Assembly (NCBI GenBank): GCA_009763385.1 | Contig: VDCT01000089.1 | Span: forward strand, 372,001-436,000 | Direction of reading: 5' to 3' | DNA from: Coix lacryma-jobi var. lacryma-jobi | Lineage: Eukaryota > Streptophyta > Magnoliopsida > Poales > Poaceae | Length of the DNA stretch: 64,000 nucleotides | Part shown: piece by piece, positions 45,601 to 58,946 of the stretch | How the letters are laid out: each line of letters begins with the position of its first letter | Numbering within the stretch: the first letter of the stretch is position 1 | Notes under the pieces: generated by a model | What the model was told of the DNA's origin: nothing | The model's input: the letters and a program-made list of their open reading frames with translations, nothing else | The model's database searches: none | Position numbers and translations under genes: made by a program

Positions 45601-45801
45601 CAGGTTAGAAACAAGAGCAACATCGCGCAACACAAAGTGCTCATTAACCCGCACCGACCCGCGAGACAACACCTTACCTTTACTATTGTCGCCGAAGGTG
45701 ATAAACTCCTTTCCGGCAACAGGGCTAAGGCTGGAGAACCACTTGGCGTTTCTGGTCATGTGTCTCAAGCAACCAGAATCCACCAACCAAATGTCCTCCA
45801 A
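42615..45801 (-). pseudogene. pol: pol of Sirevirus 2
   Basis: Order protease, integrase, reverse transcriptase, RNase H. The first 525 codons (45801-44224) are open apart from a frame change near 44360. Counting from MEDIWL: protease DSG at residues 8-10; integrase zinc H138, H143, C172, C175; catalytic D203, D267, E303 (35 residues between the last two, as in integrases). The C-terminal integrase extension is rich in proline and alanine. Reverse transcriptase has MDVKSAF and YVDDIIFGG. Breaks: frameshift near 44360, TGA at 44000-44002 (TGG in Sirevirus 1), one-base deletion near 43785, TAG at 43281-43283 and TAG at 42762-42764. It retains the 12-residue RNase H segment missing in Sirevirus 1. 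Confidence 0.9.
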
Positions 45802-45815
45802 CCGTTTTACCTACA

Positions 45816-48428
45816 TCAATAAAAGGACATAGGGTGAGCATACGGTCCAACACTGGGGTTAGTGAAGTAGGAAGAATACCAGTGTTGGGCCGGCTGCTCA
45901 AAAGAACGGTCAGTGTAAAAACCATTCCTAGCCTGTCTATGGGGGTAGCGATCACCACGCACAGGAAAACGTGGTCCGCGTCCATCGCGATAATCAAAGC
46001 GCGGTGGTGGGAATCGCTCAATAAAGCCTCCGCCACGAGGTCCGTATCCTGCAAAGGCAGGACCCCGTCGGGCACCTCCTCCTTGACACCTAGGACCTTG
46101 AGGTGCTGCACCTCTAGGCCTAGCAGCTCTCCTCGGAGCTCTCCTCTGGACGTTCGGCACATGCACATCATGGAAAGGATGGTACATGTCCGGGTTGTCC
46201 ATCTCCCTGGCACGGCGCTCCTCTCTCTTGCGCCGATAGCAAAACTCACCCAAGTGTCCATCTCTCCCACAGTACTCACAATGGTACCTCACTGCTCTCA
46301 AAGGGGGTTGTTGGTACTCACGGTTGTGGGTTTGGATCACTTTGCCCTTCTGTGGCATAAGCTCCTCCTGGATAGGTGGCATTGTGTCCAGCTTGTTTTT
46401 GAGGTGGTTTGGTTTGGGAGCCCACTGCTGGTTCTTGGGTGGAGCTTGTGGAGGTTCTTCAAACACCCCATCCTTAGTGTTAGGCTTGAGAGGCTCTTTG
46501 GGTGGAAGCTTGGTAAGTTTGGGAGTAGTGGTGGAGTTGGGCTTCTCACATGGGTTCAGACCACTCGACTCTCTAATCTTCCCAAAAGCAGAAAGATCAA
46601 CACTCGGAGCAAAACCTACACCAGGACCCCCAGCAGCTCGCTTGAATTGGGAGATCATCATCCCGAGCTGCGGCTCACTACAAGAGACCCATGACAAGAT
46701 GGTTCGAAGGTATGTGTTTTCCTCCTCGGTTTGCATCTTGCCATGCTGCACATTTGCCATCTCCATCTCCAAACCCTCACACAAAGCACACCTAGTCACA
46801 CAAGTGCTACCCGAGCTGGCCTTCTCTAAAGACTCAATTTTGGCATTCTTCTCTGCCAACTCGGTTTGCAAGACAGGACAAGTCTTGCACGCACCCAACA
46901 ACTAGGGCCTAGCCCGGAGCTCAACCACCTCTCCAACCAAAGCAGCATACTTACTTCTCAAAGTGAGAAGGTCAGTCATGTGCTTGGTGCACGACTCGCA
47001 CTCAACCTCCTCAGAAACGACCACGGTGGATTTAGCAAACTCCAACTCCTTTACCGTGTCCTCCCACTTCTGCCTAAACTCCTTGCGCTCTCTAGCGGCA
47101 CGCCTAAGCAGCTTATCCTGACTAAGCAAGGCGACAGTAAGCTTCTCATTCTCAGCAAAGAGCTCATCATGGGTCATAGATGCCTGGGAGGTGTCTTCGT
47201 CGTCGTCGTCGTTCCGAGGGGTGTCCTCCAGCTGGGTGTCGACCTCCTTGCCGAGGGCCATGGTGCAGAAGCCCTCATTGTCGGCGATGAAGTAGAGGCC
47301 GTTCAGCTTGTCCTCGATCTTCTTCATCTTCTCGGACTCGTCGTCACTTGAGCAAGCGGAGTCGTCATCCGAGCCATCGATGTCGCTGAGCGTGGCGAAG
47401 AAAGCACGCTGCTCAGCCTGGGCCTTCTCCAAGTACTTCTTCTTGATGTACTCCTTGTCGAAGCTGCCCTTCTGCTTGCGCCTTGCGGGGGCGTGCTTCT
47501 CCTTGCGCTTGCCGAAGTCGTACTTGTGCCCGTGATCGCCCTTCCCCGAATGCTTGTTCTTCTTGGGGCAGTTGGCGATGAAGTGGTCGGGGTCGCCGCA
47601 ATCGAAACAGCCCGAGCGTCCTCCTCCGCGGCGACGGTTCATGCGGTTGTTGTGAAACCGCGAGAACCGGTTGGCAAGCAAAGCCAACTCATCATCCCCC
47701 AAAGACTCCAACTGCTCCTCTGTGATAGAAAGAAGTGAAGAGAGTGCAAATCCACCAGAGGGGTTAGCAGAAGAGCCAGAAACCAAAGCCATAGTCGGGC
47801 CAGAAGGATTTTCATAAGAAGCCCTCGACATGGCATCAATCTCACTAGACTTGAACTTACTGAAGAGCTCGTTGCATGTGAGGGTCTCATAGTTAGACGA
47901 TTCGATGATCGCCTGGACCTTTGAGTCCCACACCGACCGATCGAGAGTATGCAAAAGCTTCAAAGCCCTCTCATGATCGTCAAAAGGCAACAGCTCCTTG
48001 TTAGCTCGCATCTTGTTGACAATGACCTGAAAGCGAGTGAATAAACTCTCTATGCTCTCGCCAAGCATATGTCGAAAGTTCTCAAACTCCCGCTTGTGCG
48101 ACTCGTAGAGACGGGATTTGACTTGAGTGGTGCCCTCATGGAAGCGCATGAGGGTTTCCCAAATCTCACGAGTCGTGGGGAGGTGAGAAACACGATCAAA
48201 CTCCGACATGCTCAAACAGGAGAACAAGGCGTTACGCGCCCGGCTATTGGCCTCGTGCTCATCGATCTAAAGCTGAGAGACACGAGCAGCCAGAACAACG
48301 TAATCGGCCTTGTTGCAAATCTCCCAAACAGAAGAGCCCATGCTCTGGAGATAAGCCGACATGCGTATCTTCCAATACGCATAGTTCGTCCCATCGAAAA
48401 ATGGTGGTTTGCCCACGCCGCGATCCAT
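45816..48428 (-). pseudogene. gag: gag of Sirevirus 2
   Basis: One continuous frame of 870 codons from the ATG at 48428 (MDRGVGKPP) to TGA at 45816, unusually long for copia gag but usual for Sireviruses. Two in-frame stops: TAG at 48267-48269 (codon 54) and TAG at 46902-46904. Domains: capsid core about residues 70-200; first zinc knuckle CFDCGDPDHFIANC at about 274-287; acidic linker; coiled coil with CESCTKH; second knuckle CEYCGRDGHLGEFC; arginine/glycine-rich tail. Pol starts in another frame about 15 bases on. An AGGTAAAA splice-donor-like sequence follows the gag stop. No frameshift, so this gag was lost by nonsense mutation only. Confidence 0.9.
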
Positions 48429-48477
48429 GTCACCTTCAGTGGATCTGGAACCGACTAAGGTAGAAGATCCTTAACCC

Positions 48478-48490
48478 GCTCCGATACCAA
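48478..48490 (-). other. Primer-binding site of Sirevirus 2
   Basis: TTGGTATCGGAGC on the minus strand, one base after the LTR end; initiator tRNA-Met type. Confidence 0.9.
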
Positions 48491-48491
48491 T

Positions 48492-50597
48492 TGAAGGACC
48501 GAGAATGCAATAGCAAGGCGACCAGAGGGGGGGTGAATGGGAGCCAATAAAATTTCTCTCGAAACTTTAGGCCAAATGTCCCAAAATCAACCCCAAGAAG
48601 CAACGACCGAAACCGTGATGCTCACGACCCTTGGAAGAGGGTGGATGATACCTAGGATCACAGCTGAGCACCACAAAGCACAAGCAAACCAAAGACCAAA
48701 AGCTCCGGCTCAAGTTTGCCCCTTGAAAACCGAGTCCCGAGCGTGGATTGGAGGCTACGTTGAGAAATCCCCAAATACCAATGCTAACAAGTAGCAAAGA
48801 TACTTAGAAATGTTTCTTGGTTAACTCTAGGGCCAAACGAGAAGTCCGAAAACCAAGCCAAAAAGCCGGGAGAGCAAATGCACTAAAAATCAGCCTTCAG
48901 CAGGGTCCCGGACAGTCCGCGGGTACGGTCCCGTACTGTCAGCGGTAACTGCGGACTGTCCGCCGGCAAAAACCCAAAAACTGCAAGTCTGCTGAAGTTC
49001 CCTAGTCGACTCCCGGACTGTCCGCGAGTTCCAACAGCGGACTGTCCGCCGTTCAAAAAGAACTCGACCGTACAAGCTGCGCAACCACGAACTCGTCTGG
49101 AGCCCGACGCGCGGACTGTCCGCCGGTCAAACCGCGGACTGTCCGCGGATGAACAAAGAGGGCGATTTTGGCCGCCCTTCTCCCAAATCTCTCCAAATTC
49201 GATCCAAATCAAAATCCCACGTTCCCAAACTTGGAGAAGATGATCACGGGGTAGTTAGGAGACTATCCCCAAGAAATCATCCGCTCAAATCAATTAAATC
49301 ACCGGGAAATCAAAAGGGAAGGTGTATGAACCGAAAAAGCGCCACGAAAACGGAATCAACCCGATCTACTTGTTCGTGAGGAGTTAGATGAATTCCTTTG
49401 GTCAAAATGACCTCCTCACTAAGATGAACAAGATGATTCAAACGGATTTCACAAAGACGCACTAGAGAGGGAGATCGAGTGACGGGAAAATCGCGGAGAA
49501 ACGAAGAACACGGAACAAAACGCGAATCAAGTCATCGATCTGCAACCGTGTGGCTACCACACGCTACGACAATGAGGTTACGACCTCACTTCCTCAAAAT
49601 CTCAAGTACACAGAGGAATGGTTCTCTGCGGATCTCAGTAGCTACAGTAGGGAATGGGAGAGCAGGAAAACCTAAGCCTGAAAGAGCAAATGACTGAGAT
49701 AGATGGGGAGGTGGCTGTCTCCCCCTACTTATCCTAATTCTAACTAATCCTAATTCCCACTCTACCCCTAACTAATTACAGAGCGAACCAGCTAAACCCT
49801 AAGGTTATTCTGGACCAACTCGTGGTAGGTGGTGATCCGACGGCCACGCCCGCACAACTCGAAGCGTTGCCTCAACGCAACCTCCCGATTGCCGCCACGT
49901 GTCGCCACCGCTCTGCCCGTCCTTTTCCCGGACGCCGCACCCCCGATTTTGTGGCCGAAACTGGGAAATCAGGCCTTCACGCCAACCCCCAGTTTTGAGG
50001 CCCAAACCGGGAAACCAGCCTCCAAGTCCATCCCCTGGTTTTGTGGTCGAAACTAGGAAACCTGCCAGCGCCCAGGTTTTGAGGCCCAAACCTGGAAACC
50101 GTCCTCCGCCCGAGTTTTGTGGCCCAAACTCGAAAACCCGCTGCACGCCCAGGTTTTGTGGCCCAAACCTGGAAACCGAGCACCCGAGTTTTGTGGCCCA
50201 AACTCGGAAACCGTCCACCCGGTGGTTTTTCTGTGGCTCAACCACCAAACCGGAGCTGTAGAGGGGATGCACCGCCCGTGCACCCCATCCACCGACACGT
50301 GTCCCCAGGTCCTCGACCCGAGCAGCACCGTGCCCCGCAAGTCTCCGCTCGTTGCTGTCCCAGGCTGTCAGCCACCACAGCTGAACCTCAGGCCACCGGT
50401 CCCTCAGTCCAAGCCTCACGTCCGCCCTTCACCGCTCCCGGTCCATCGGCACGGCACGTCTTTACTTGACCTTCACCTTGCCCTCGATCACTATCTCCGT
50501 GCTCGACACCTGCACAACACAAGCCAAAGAACCTGCGATCAAACCCATTGACAATCACTCATCACACCGAGACTCGGCATACACCCATGTATCCGCA
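48492..50597 (-). repeat. 5' LTR of Sirevirus 2 (2106 bp)
   Basis: Matches the 3' LTR closely and has the same two arrays: CGGACTGTCCG type at 48907-49148 and hairpins at 49940-50253. Confidence 0.95.
49940..50253. repeat. Covarying hairpin array, Sirevirus 2 5' LTR
   Basis: Eight units as in the 3' LTR. Mismatches here are at different units from those in the 3' copy (for example CCCGATTT/AAACTGGG in unit 1), showing that decay occurred after insertion. Confidence 0.9.
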
Positions 50598-51144
50598 AAG
50601 TCCAAATTATATGTTTGCAATGTCACTTAAAAGTAATGCCTATGTTCGTTAATTATTTGATTAATAAAAACATAGTGATACTTGGAAGTATATATGTTTG
50701 AATGATTGACTTTGTTGCATATTTATCTGAGATAAGTGTTGTGCCCTCATATTTGTAAGTGTTTGATACATGTTGTAGTTCATATGTATGTTTAAATGAC
50801 TAAGCAAACAAGTGGTGAAGGGAATTATTGATATGCTAAAATGGCTGCAGAGACAGTTTCCATTGTGGTAATTATTTCGGGTTGTAGATATTGTTTGCTG
50901 TAGAAGTGGTCTATACAAAAGTTGTAGACAATTCCTATATCTTGCTTGCCCTGAAATATCATGATTTCAGGCCAAGTGGTTTGGGAGTTATATCTTTTAG
51001 AAGTTCACTGTCGGGATTTGCAGGCTTTCATGGCAGATATGATAAAGTGAACTGTTGGGCTAATTTAACCTGTGCATCATGTGTTGATGTTTATAGAAGA
51101 GTTGTAGTACTTTTCATAAGCTTTCTAAATTGTCTTAGATCATG

Positions 51145-51790
51145 TTTTTTGGAGTTCTATAACTTGAGTTATAGTTGTTTTAGTGCAGGTGGGAAAATCT
51201 GTCCAAAGTCTCGACAGAGGTGCCTAATTATACTAATTAGCCCTTGTTAACTTGTGAATCATCTTGAGATGATTATAGATGATTTGTAGACAACTTAATA
51301 ACCTTTCTAAAAAGTCTAGGGACAAGTTCCTAGGTATTATAGATCTTTAGTTATGGTTGTCCTAAATTACTGTTGTTGATGTGTGGCTAGTTCTGTCCCA
51401 GTGTGGACAGAGCTGCACTAATCATGTTGTTTGACCTTGTTAATGATTGATTCACCTTGAGCTAATAATAAGAAAGATTTAGATAGTCTTGTAAGCTTTC
51501 TAGAATGTCTAATTGCATGCCCATGTGATGTTTATATTGTGAGTTATGCTTCTCTGAAGCTCTGTCTGTCCTGCTGTCCAACAGCTGGACAGAGCTGCAT
51601 TGTTATCTGCTTTTGAGCTATATAATCTTTGAAAGTGCGCTTATGGTGAATAACAAAGTTGTAGAAAATTGACTTAGCTTTCCATAAAGCCTTATCTCAC
51701 CTTGTTTGGAGATCTGTAGCTTGAGTTACAGTTAAAAGAGTGGACTGCTGTCCTGCTATCCAAATCTGAGTGTTTGTGTTTGATTGCTTA
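51145..51790 (+). repeat. Degenerate tandem repeats in the Del-like LTR
   Basis: Roughly 180-200-base imperfect repeats, each with a GTTGTAG/ACTTAG-like part, a GAGTTATAG-like part and a CTGTCC segment. Two copies contain hairpins CTGTCC-N6-GGACAG (51393-51410) and CTGTCC-N7-GGACAG (51574-51592). The related LTR has one at 61024-61042. The rest of 50598-53708 is plain LTR sequence. Confidence 0.65.
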
Positions 51791-53710
51791 ACTTGGCTTA
51801 AGTTGATTAGGTGAACTTAGTGATCAATTTAAAAGTGTGCATAACCTGTTGGTTGTTGTGTGCTTTGGTGTGTGCTCAGTTATCTTAATTGTTTGCATGA
51901 ATTTTTGTGCTAAGTGCTTGTTAGTGGTTGCTTGTGCTATGTGATCAATATATTACTTCGGGAACATTCATACATATGCAATGTGCATCGCATATCAAGG
52001 TTCGCTAGATGGAAGAACGTCAAGTGACGGACGTGATGATGAGACTCAACCCGAAGATGGTGTTGGGTGGCCATCCCGAAGAAGGTGTGGCGAACCCCAC
52101 AAGTTCCTGGAGCGGTGATGTTCCTGAAGTTGGTGCCGACTAACACTAGCATAAGTGTTGTTTCCCAGGCAAGCCCCGAAGCATTCTAAGTCTCCTACCA
52201 TGCTTTTATAAATGCAATCGAGTCAATATAATGATTGTTGCATTAAGTTGTAGGAGTTGAATGATACCGTTGATATATGCATTACTTACTTATCCTTGTC
52301 CACCAGCAATTATTATCTTGATATCCCTGTTAGGTCTAGACTCGGTTATATGCTTAGTCTGCTTAGACCGGTACAAGTCGGGAGATTTCCTGTCTCCCGC
52401 ACATAGGTGGATAATGATCATGACTAGCCTAGCGCTATCATGAAAATAACCATGCAATAATTAATTTGACACCGGGCGGGATATAGGAGCAGCAGGGCAT
52501 GGGTACTGTGGGCTGGTAGTCTCCCGTCTATGTCGATTAGGATCCGACGAAGGCACACCTAAGTCATTTTGAATGCGTCAATCACTTAACGGAGTAGGTC
52601 AGAGTACCTCCCGCGAAGCCGAGTAAGGTTATTCGAGCCGGTGATGGAGATGTTGACGCCTAACACCCAGGGCCTTACATGTACCGTGGGCAACTATTCT
52701 GAGCAACCTGGCATGGTCCGTGGATAGGCGGGGCCTGATTGACCTGGCATGACCGTGGGCAGTGATAGCTTGAGCAACCTGGCATTGAGATAACCCCCGG
52801 TGTAGAAGGGCCCATGACCGTCCCGCGCGTTGTGTTCTCGAATCTCCTAACTGGTAGCTTACGACTACCGTAGCCGGATGTGCCGGGCGAGTGTGAGACA
52901 TTTTTATCCCCAGCTGGTAGGAATCGATTATAATCGCCATCGCTCCTGGACAGTGAGTAACTTGACTCGGCATGTGTTACCGTAGTAACTTATGGAACTA
53001 AAGATGGTTATGATATTTAATCTGAAAGGCTATTGATGAAATAGTCACTCTTGCTTGATTAATTAGCCAAGTGATTGCTCTAGATCCGGTGCAAATCTAG
53101 TTAATCAGGTTGATTACATAAAATTGACTGCTAATACTCTAATGATGATTATTTAATAATGAAAATGCTTTTATGCAAAAGGTAAGTATGGCCAACCCCA
53201 GATACAGCCTTACATACTCCTTGGTGTCACTTTATTTCTGGTTTATGACGGGTAAGTCTAGCTGAGTACATTCGAGTACTCATGGTTTATCCCACCTTGT
53301 TGCAGGTGAAGGTTAGGCCTGCCGAAGGGTGATGGCCAGTGCCGGTGGGCTCGGCAGTTCCATACTTCTTCTCTTATGTTGTTGTTGGAGGATGTCACTC
53401 AAGCTAGCAAAGTATTTCAACTTATGTTATGGTATTCATTTCAAAGCTATGTTCCTTCTTCTAAATTAAGTGGAACTCAACTTGTATTATTATTTGTGAA
53501 CTCTATTGTAATATTATTTCCGCTGCAAGCTCCGTGGACATGATTTGTATTTGCTTGACCATGCGATCTTGGTTGAGATGTTAGAAAAGTTTGAAATCCT
53601 TCGAGATTTCCGGATTACCGGGTTTATATGGGCTCAAGTGTGCTAATTCAGCTGCTTCGGCAGAGGTTTTCGCACTTGTGCTCTTATAAATTGGTCGGTT
53701 CTGTCACAGC

Positions 53711-53722
53711 TGGTATCGAAGC
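53711..53722 (+). other. Primer-binding site of the plus-strand Del-like element
   Basis: TGGTATCGAAGC two bases after the LTR end; initiator tRNA-Met type. Confidence 0.8.
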
Positions 53723-53934
53723 AAGGTTAAGCAAAATACTGTCATGTGCATGGTTTTAAAACCAAGTTTTGATTTGCAAAGCCTATTTTATCTAAAAAGC
53801 TTTAGCTAGTAGGCAAATTTGTCAAAACCTAATTTATAAACTATGTGCTAGCGACAACCTCCACTTATGCCCAACTAGGACTTTCAGGTGGCTTAGTTAA
53901 GTAATACTAACTTTGGGGGTTTTACTTTCTTGCA

Positions 53935-53954
53935 ATGACACGTCGACTCAAAAG
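53935..53954 (+). other. Possible short leader exon with splice donor
   Basis: An ATG-started seven-residue opening (MTRRLKR) is followed by AAAAG and a strong donor GTACGTG at 53955. No acceptor partner was identified in this copy; in the minus-strand relative the coiled-coil ORF starts right after an acceptor. Weak support. Confidence 0.3.
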
Positions 53955-54101
53955 GTACGTGTAGATGACCGCACTATGCTACCCTGTGGTCTAATGTTGG
54001 AGGTAGCCCTCACATATGATGTACTCATATATGTGGGGTAGTTGAATTTAATTTATGCAACGTCGCACCTACGCTCAGGTAAGTGTGAGTTATGAGAGCA
54101 T

Positions 54102-54255
54102 GACCAAACAAATGTTGGTCTAGGAAAGTGCTAGTTTGGTACTGGAACTTGTACTCGTTAAGTACACGAGTACAAGTGAAGGTATTTAATTGCGGGTAGA
54201 TTTAGGAATGGGTAGTGTAATGTTAAGTGAGAGCATGATCGGACAACCGCCGATC
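54102..54255 (+). repeat. Paired leader hairpins, plus-strand copy
   Basis: GACCAA/TTGGTC (54102-54120) and GATCGG/CCGATC (54237-54255), 135 bases apart inside tandem repeats, as in the minus-strand relative. Confidence 0.8.
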
Positions 54256-54599
54256 TAGGGGTGTGCTAGATTGGTACTGAATTATATGCATGTTACACAC
54301 AGGTATATATCAAAGTATTTAATTGTGGGTAGACTTATCATTTGGGTAGTTTGGTACTACATGTATGTATTGGGTATGCATATATGAGAGTACTTAGATT
54401 TTTAAATTCCTGCAATGTATTTATATCTGTTGTGGGAATGGGCTGAAATGAGATTTTCTGTAGGTACACTAACCTCGAATGCGTATGTATAGTTGACGAC
54501 TAGCTATATTGAGAGTGCGTGTTATGCCACCGACCTAGAACGTGATTGCTACCTCAGGTTGGCAATTGGTGAGGACGTATAGGACGAGCATACATCTTG

Positions 54600-57500
54600 T
54601 TGTGCATTGCTCATGAACATGCTTCTCTCACCTTTGTTCTAATAATGAACAACTTGTTGTCAGGTGTGACTAAGGTAATGATAAAACATAATGGTTGTTT
54701 ATGCATCAAAATGTTTCCCCACCCTTGTTCCTGTAATGGTAAAGTTGTTGTGAACCAATGCTTCAATGTGATGTGCTAGATTGTTTGTAAAGGAAGAGGC
54801 AATTACTTTGACTGGTGTTGTATGTTGCTATGAGCTAGATGTAATATAGTCTTGTTTCTGATGTTTGGTAGTGGGCAATGTTCTATATGAGTGCTTTCGT
54901 GATTAGCTCAATAAGCGATTGCTTGTTTTAGCCTAGGAGTAAATACCATGTATGCTATTGTTGAATAACCCTGCTATCTCATCATGACCGTGTGTTGTCT
55001 TGCTCTGTTTCATGTTTGCTTGATAGAGTAGTTAGACAATAAGTTTCTAATGGTTAGCAGTTTTCCCCTATGTTGAAATGTCTTGTAGGAACTAAATGGC
55101 TTGTGTGTTGTTATCCTGCTTGTGTGGCACAACTATGCTAAGTTTATAATCCTATGCCTTGAACTAAGAAACTCCCTTTGGGTGAAGCCAATTGAATTAG
55201 TTTTGTTTTGAAATGCTCCACCTAAAGAAACAATAAAAACTTGCTGCTTGAGCCAGTTTTGTATGCAGTTTTGTTGGGTACACTAAGTGCTTCCTAAACA
55301 TGTAATTCTAGTTTTGTTAGCTTTAACATGCTTTAGCAAGGAATGTACTAAAACCTGTTGTTTAGTTGCTTTTGATGCTATAATAATGTAATTCAGTTCC
55401 CTGCTTATTTTCTTGCAATCATGAGAACTAGAGTTATATGAATTGAAAGTTGTAAAACTGATTTTCATACCTCACTAGTATTATGTTGCTACAAGAAAAA
55501 TATAAAACTTGCGGTTTGACAACATTAGATAGTTTAAACCTGTTTAAGTTGTTTTCAGCATGATTGCTTACTAGAATTGTGTAGGTTGTTTTACTTGCTC
55601 AAATATATTGCAATGCTAGTAATAACCTACTAAATGCATGAAGTGAGCTGCCATAATCTTCCTAGAATTCTCTGGGAGTAGACTAAAACAGCTCTATGTC
55701 TCACCTTGCTAAAGTAGGTAAATTAATACGTGCATGTAAGAAATTTAATTTGGGTAAACCATGGACCTCTCTAACATGTTTAAGATGTATCAAAACTGTT
55801 TTCATACATGGTTATGCCTAGGATTATGTTTTTATGTGCATCATGCCTTGTAATTGCTCTCTAATCTAGCTTTAATTTATAGTAGCTTATATGCTTGTTA
55901 AAACTAAAAGCTTGCAACTAATTGAAGTGGCTGCAATTTAGCTTTTCTAACATGATTAGAATGTTTTAATCTGATCATTGCGCTTGATTGTACCCTAAAA
56001 TCAAGTTATTGCATGCTGCTTGTTAGTTGGTGCTACCTAGTGTTTGTTTAATTCCTTTTTGGAATATAGACTATGCATGAGCTTGTTGCTTGATTGATAG
56101 CTTCATATGCTAGATAAGTAGGTTAACTTAAAATTTTAGACTGTTTGTAGTAAACAAACAAGTATGCCTTAGTTTGTTTGGTATGTTTGCTTCCAGATAA
56201 AGGATTATGCTCCAATCTGGTAAACAGAAAATAAAATAATGACAACCTCTATTCACCATGTTTTGCATGTCTATGTTTGCTTGAGTGCTACAGATAGATG
56301 CTTGTTTAGTTTGAGCTTGGTAATTAGTGTTGATTGCTTAAGCTGATTGTTTGTGTGTTCCAAATGCTTGTTAAAGCTATGTGCAGATGTGCTGTTATCT
56401 ATGTGATGCCTTGGTTAGTCAAACCCTTTGTCCTCGGTGAGTACATGAGTGGTTTGTTGAGCCTTGTTTCCCGAGCCCTCTTGACCTTCTGAGATGCCTT
56501 TAGTTGAACCCTTGTTTCTTACAGGCCTATGTCTGTGTGTCTAGTTCTGATGGTTTAGAATGCTTGTACCAAAAACCTGAACCTAGGCCTGTCCATGCCT
56601 TTTGTTGGACCAGCTAGCCTAAGTTAACCTCTCCAAATCCTAGATTCCAAACCGTGGTATGCTTGTGCTTGTGGTGTAGCCATGCCTCTAACCAACCTAT
56701 AGATCCAAGTTTGGCCTTAAGTGTTGCCAAAGCTATAGATGTTTGTACCATTTGTTGTAGGCCCTTATGTGTTTGACCAACCAAGTTTAGTTCCCGCTAA
56801 CCCCAGCCTTTGCCATAAGTTTGGCTTGCCCAGTTGTGGAAACCTTGCCTAAACCCATGTATCCCCTCGGTTGCTCTTTTGTTGCTGCTTGGCCAAATCA
56901 AGTTCATGAAATCTTTCATCTTGTCATGACCTTGATGTGCACCAGACGAATTCTTGCTGTCTCATGCCATGTTTCATCCTTGAAATCACCTTCTTGTTGA
57001 TTTCCAAACCTTGCGATCGTCCTTGTTTTGCTAGCTTATGCCTTGCATGTGATGCCTATCCATACAAGATTTATCTGCGTCATGTGTGATTTCTCACTGG
57101 TTGTGGATTCGATAATGGTGTCTTGGTTAAGAGCTAATGGTGCCACGGCGAAACCGGGAGCCTCCTGTGGCTGCAGACACATGGTTGTGCTTCTCGGCAC
57201 GCGCTGGTACCGTGGGTTCTAATCAAGATCTATTATAAAACTGCACCAATGTGTTATCTTTCATGAAGCTTCCTCCTTGATTATCTCCTATATTCCTTCA
57301 GAAAAATCCTTATGTTGGCTCGGATAAGGCAGTGTTTCTTTCTGAAAATGGCAAGAAGGATGTCCTTTTTAAGAATCGGTCAAAGATGAAAGCAGTAGCA
57401 GACTGTAAGAGGTGGTAGACAAAGGACTCTGTTGGATCAACAACAACAAAATGAATATCATGTATGGTCATAGTGAAGTAAGGTGGCACTAAATTCTTCA

Positions 57501-58946
57501 AAGTGGGAAGGTATCAGCTGAAGGATAAGTAACAGAAATGGTGTGTTGTTGATCCAGATACCTGAGGTCCAGAAGTTTACTGTCTGAACTTAATACATAT
57601 GTCTGCATGATGATCTCGCAGTTAACTCAATCTTCCCAGATGTGTCTGATTCTCTACTGACTTTGGTGGTGACTATGTGCATTGATATCTGACAGTGCTT
57701 GTAGTAAAGTTGAAACCTTGGAGCTTTAGTGTTGAGAGGCAACTGATTAGTTTCTGCCATTTAAAAGCTAATCTCTAGTTCAGAAATGACTCTTTGGTAG
57801 CTATGAAGGCTATGTCTCACAGAACAATGTTATGCTAGAAGTCTGTAAACCCACTAATATTGTTTGTGGCACTCGTACATCCAAGTCTCTAACAGGTTCC
57901 AGCCAGCTCTATCTGAGAAAATTTTTAATGGTAATACAAGATGGTACGCCAGCCTAGTAACTCAGTCAGGATTATACCTGGAGTAAGGACTACCTGGTAA
58001 TACATTTGAGTATTATGGAAGGATTTATTCTAGATTATGTTGGATGCAGTTAAAAAAAGACATTCAAAATCAGTCCCTTACTCTTGAGCAGTCAAGATGT
58101 TCTACCAAAAATAAACTCTTAGAAGTGCAGATTAATGGCAAATAAAAGTGTTAGACGACAGATTTCAGATTGTGTTCCTGCAGTGCTGAGGGAAATTTAA
58201 GAAGATCGCTCTATGACCCAAGTGGTTCAACAATCTAGCCTCACTGAATTGCAACTACACCATGAAGAAGAATGATATTGAGCTGCTTGGTAGTACAGAG
58301 ATTCAGTAACCTGGTATTTCTATCCAAGAGGTTGCATCAAATTTAACCTTAGTGACTGTCGCAGCTTAAGGAACAAGAATTTCTGTACAGAAGGATCAGT
58401 GAAAATATGGAATTGGTGGAGTCAGCTATCACATTCACCGCTCTCTTATCAGATTCGGATAATATAGTGTTATCCTCAGAGAAAGAGAACTGCACACATG
58501 GAACCTTGTGTGACTTTCCATTGATTGCTATCTGATTGATCAGACATTCACAGTAGTATAAACCATGGTTACCGTCAGTCAGTTCCTGACCTTATCAAAG
58601 ATGTATTTTTGCTATGGTCCCAATCGGATGAAGATACAATATTTGAAGTAATATTATCTTGGATTCCTCCTAAAGTAATAATGCAGTTTTGGTTTCCTTT
58701 TAACGCGACAGTGATATTGTGAGTATACCTCAATGCTCGATGGAAGTCAGTGAAGTAGACTCTTCTGACAAGAGCTAGTAACGGGAAATGACATGAAAAA
58801 TCGGAAAGTTGTTCTGTTCATAACAGTTTCTGTCCTGTCGAGAAGTCAGTATCTTGAGTTGCCATTAGCCGATGATTAAGGATGGGTGCTATGCTTCTCT
58901 TCCCTTGAAAAGTCTTTTGTCCGGAATCTCGGGACGGGATTCTTTT
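54600..58946 (+). other. Long internal region without recognisable genes
   Basis: AT-rich with scattered short ORFs (longest about 60 codons) on both strands. No gag, protease, integrase or reverse transcriptase motif seen. The last about 60 bases (GGAATCTCGGGACGGGATTC) resemble the end of Del/Tekay elements just before their polypurine tract. Confidence 0.7.

Larger units (their letters stand above)
39033..50597 (-). mobile_element. Sirevirus (Ty1/copia) element 2, full length
   Basis: Minus-strand element, 11,565 bp, inserted in the Del-like LTR. Flanks AATTC (39028-39032) and AAGTC (50598-50602) fit a target duplication with one change. The two LTRs differ at about six sites in the first 190 bases by eye, mostly G/A changes. 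All parts are present but gag and pol are broken. Confidence 0.95.
36858..53708 (+). repeat. 5' LTR of the Del-like element, about 5.3 kb net
   Basis: LTR parts 36858-39032 and 50598-53708 around Sirevirus 2. It begins TGTAACACCCC and ends GGTTCTGTCACA at the primer site. Its net length is unusually long. A GC-rich block (37800-38300) is followed by an AT-rich part with degenerate repeats. Confidence 0.75.

Noticed and set aside
45834..46694. 286-codon plus-strand ORF opposite Sirevirus 2 gag
   Set aside because: Shadow of the gag C-terminal frame; no independent motif and the Sirevirus 1 counterpart is broken into pieces.
54600..58946. Hidden pol gene in the plus-strand Del-like element
   Set aside because: No D-D-E, Y-x-D-D or zinc-knuckle pattern found by reading; only short ORFs. 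A profile search would be decisive.
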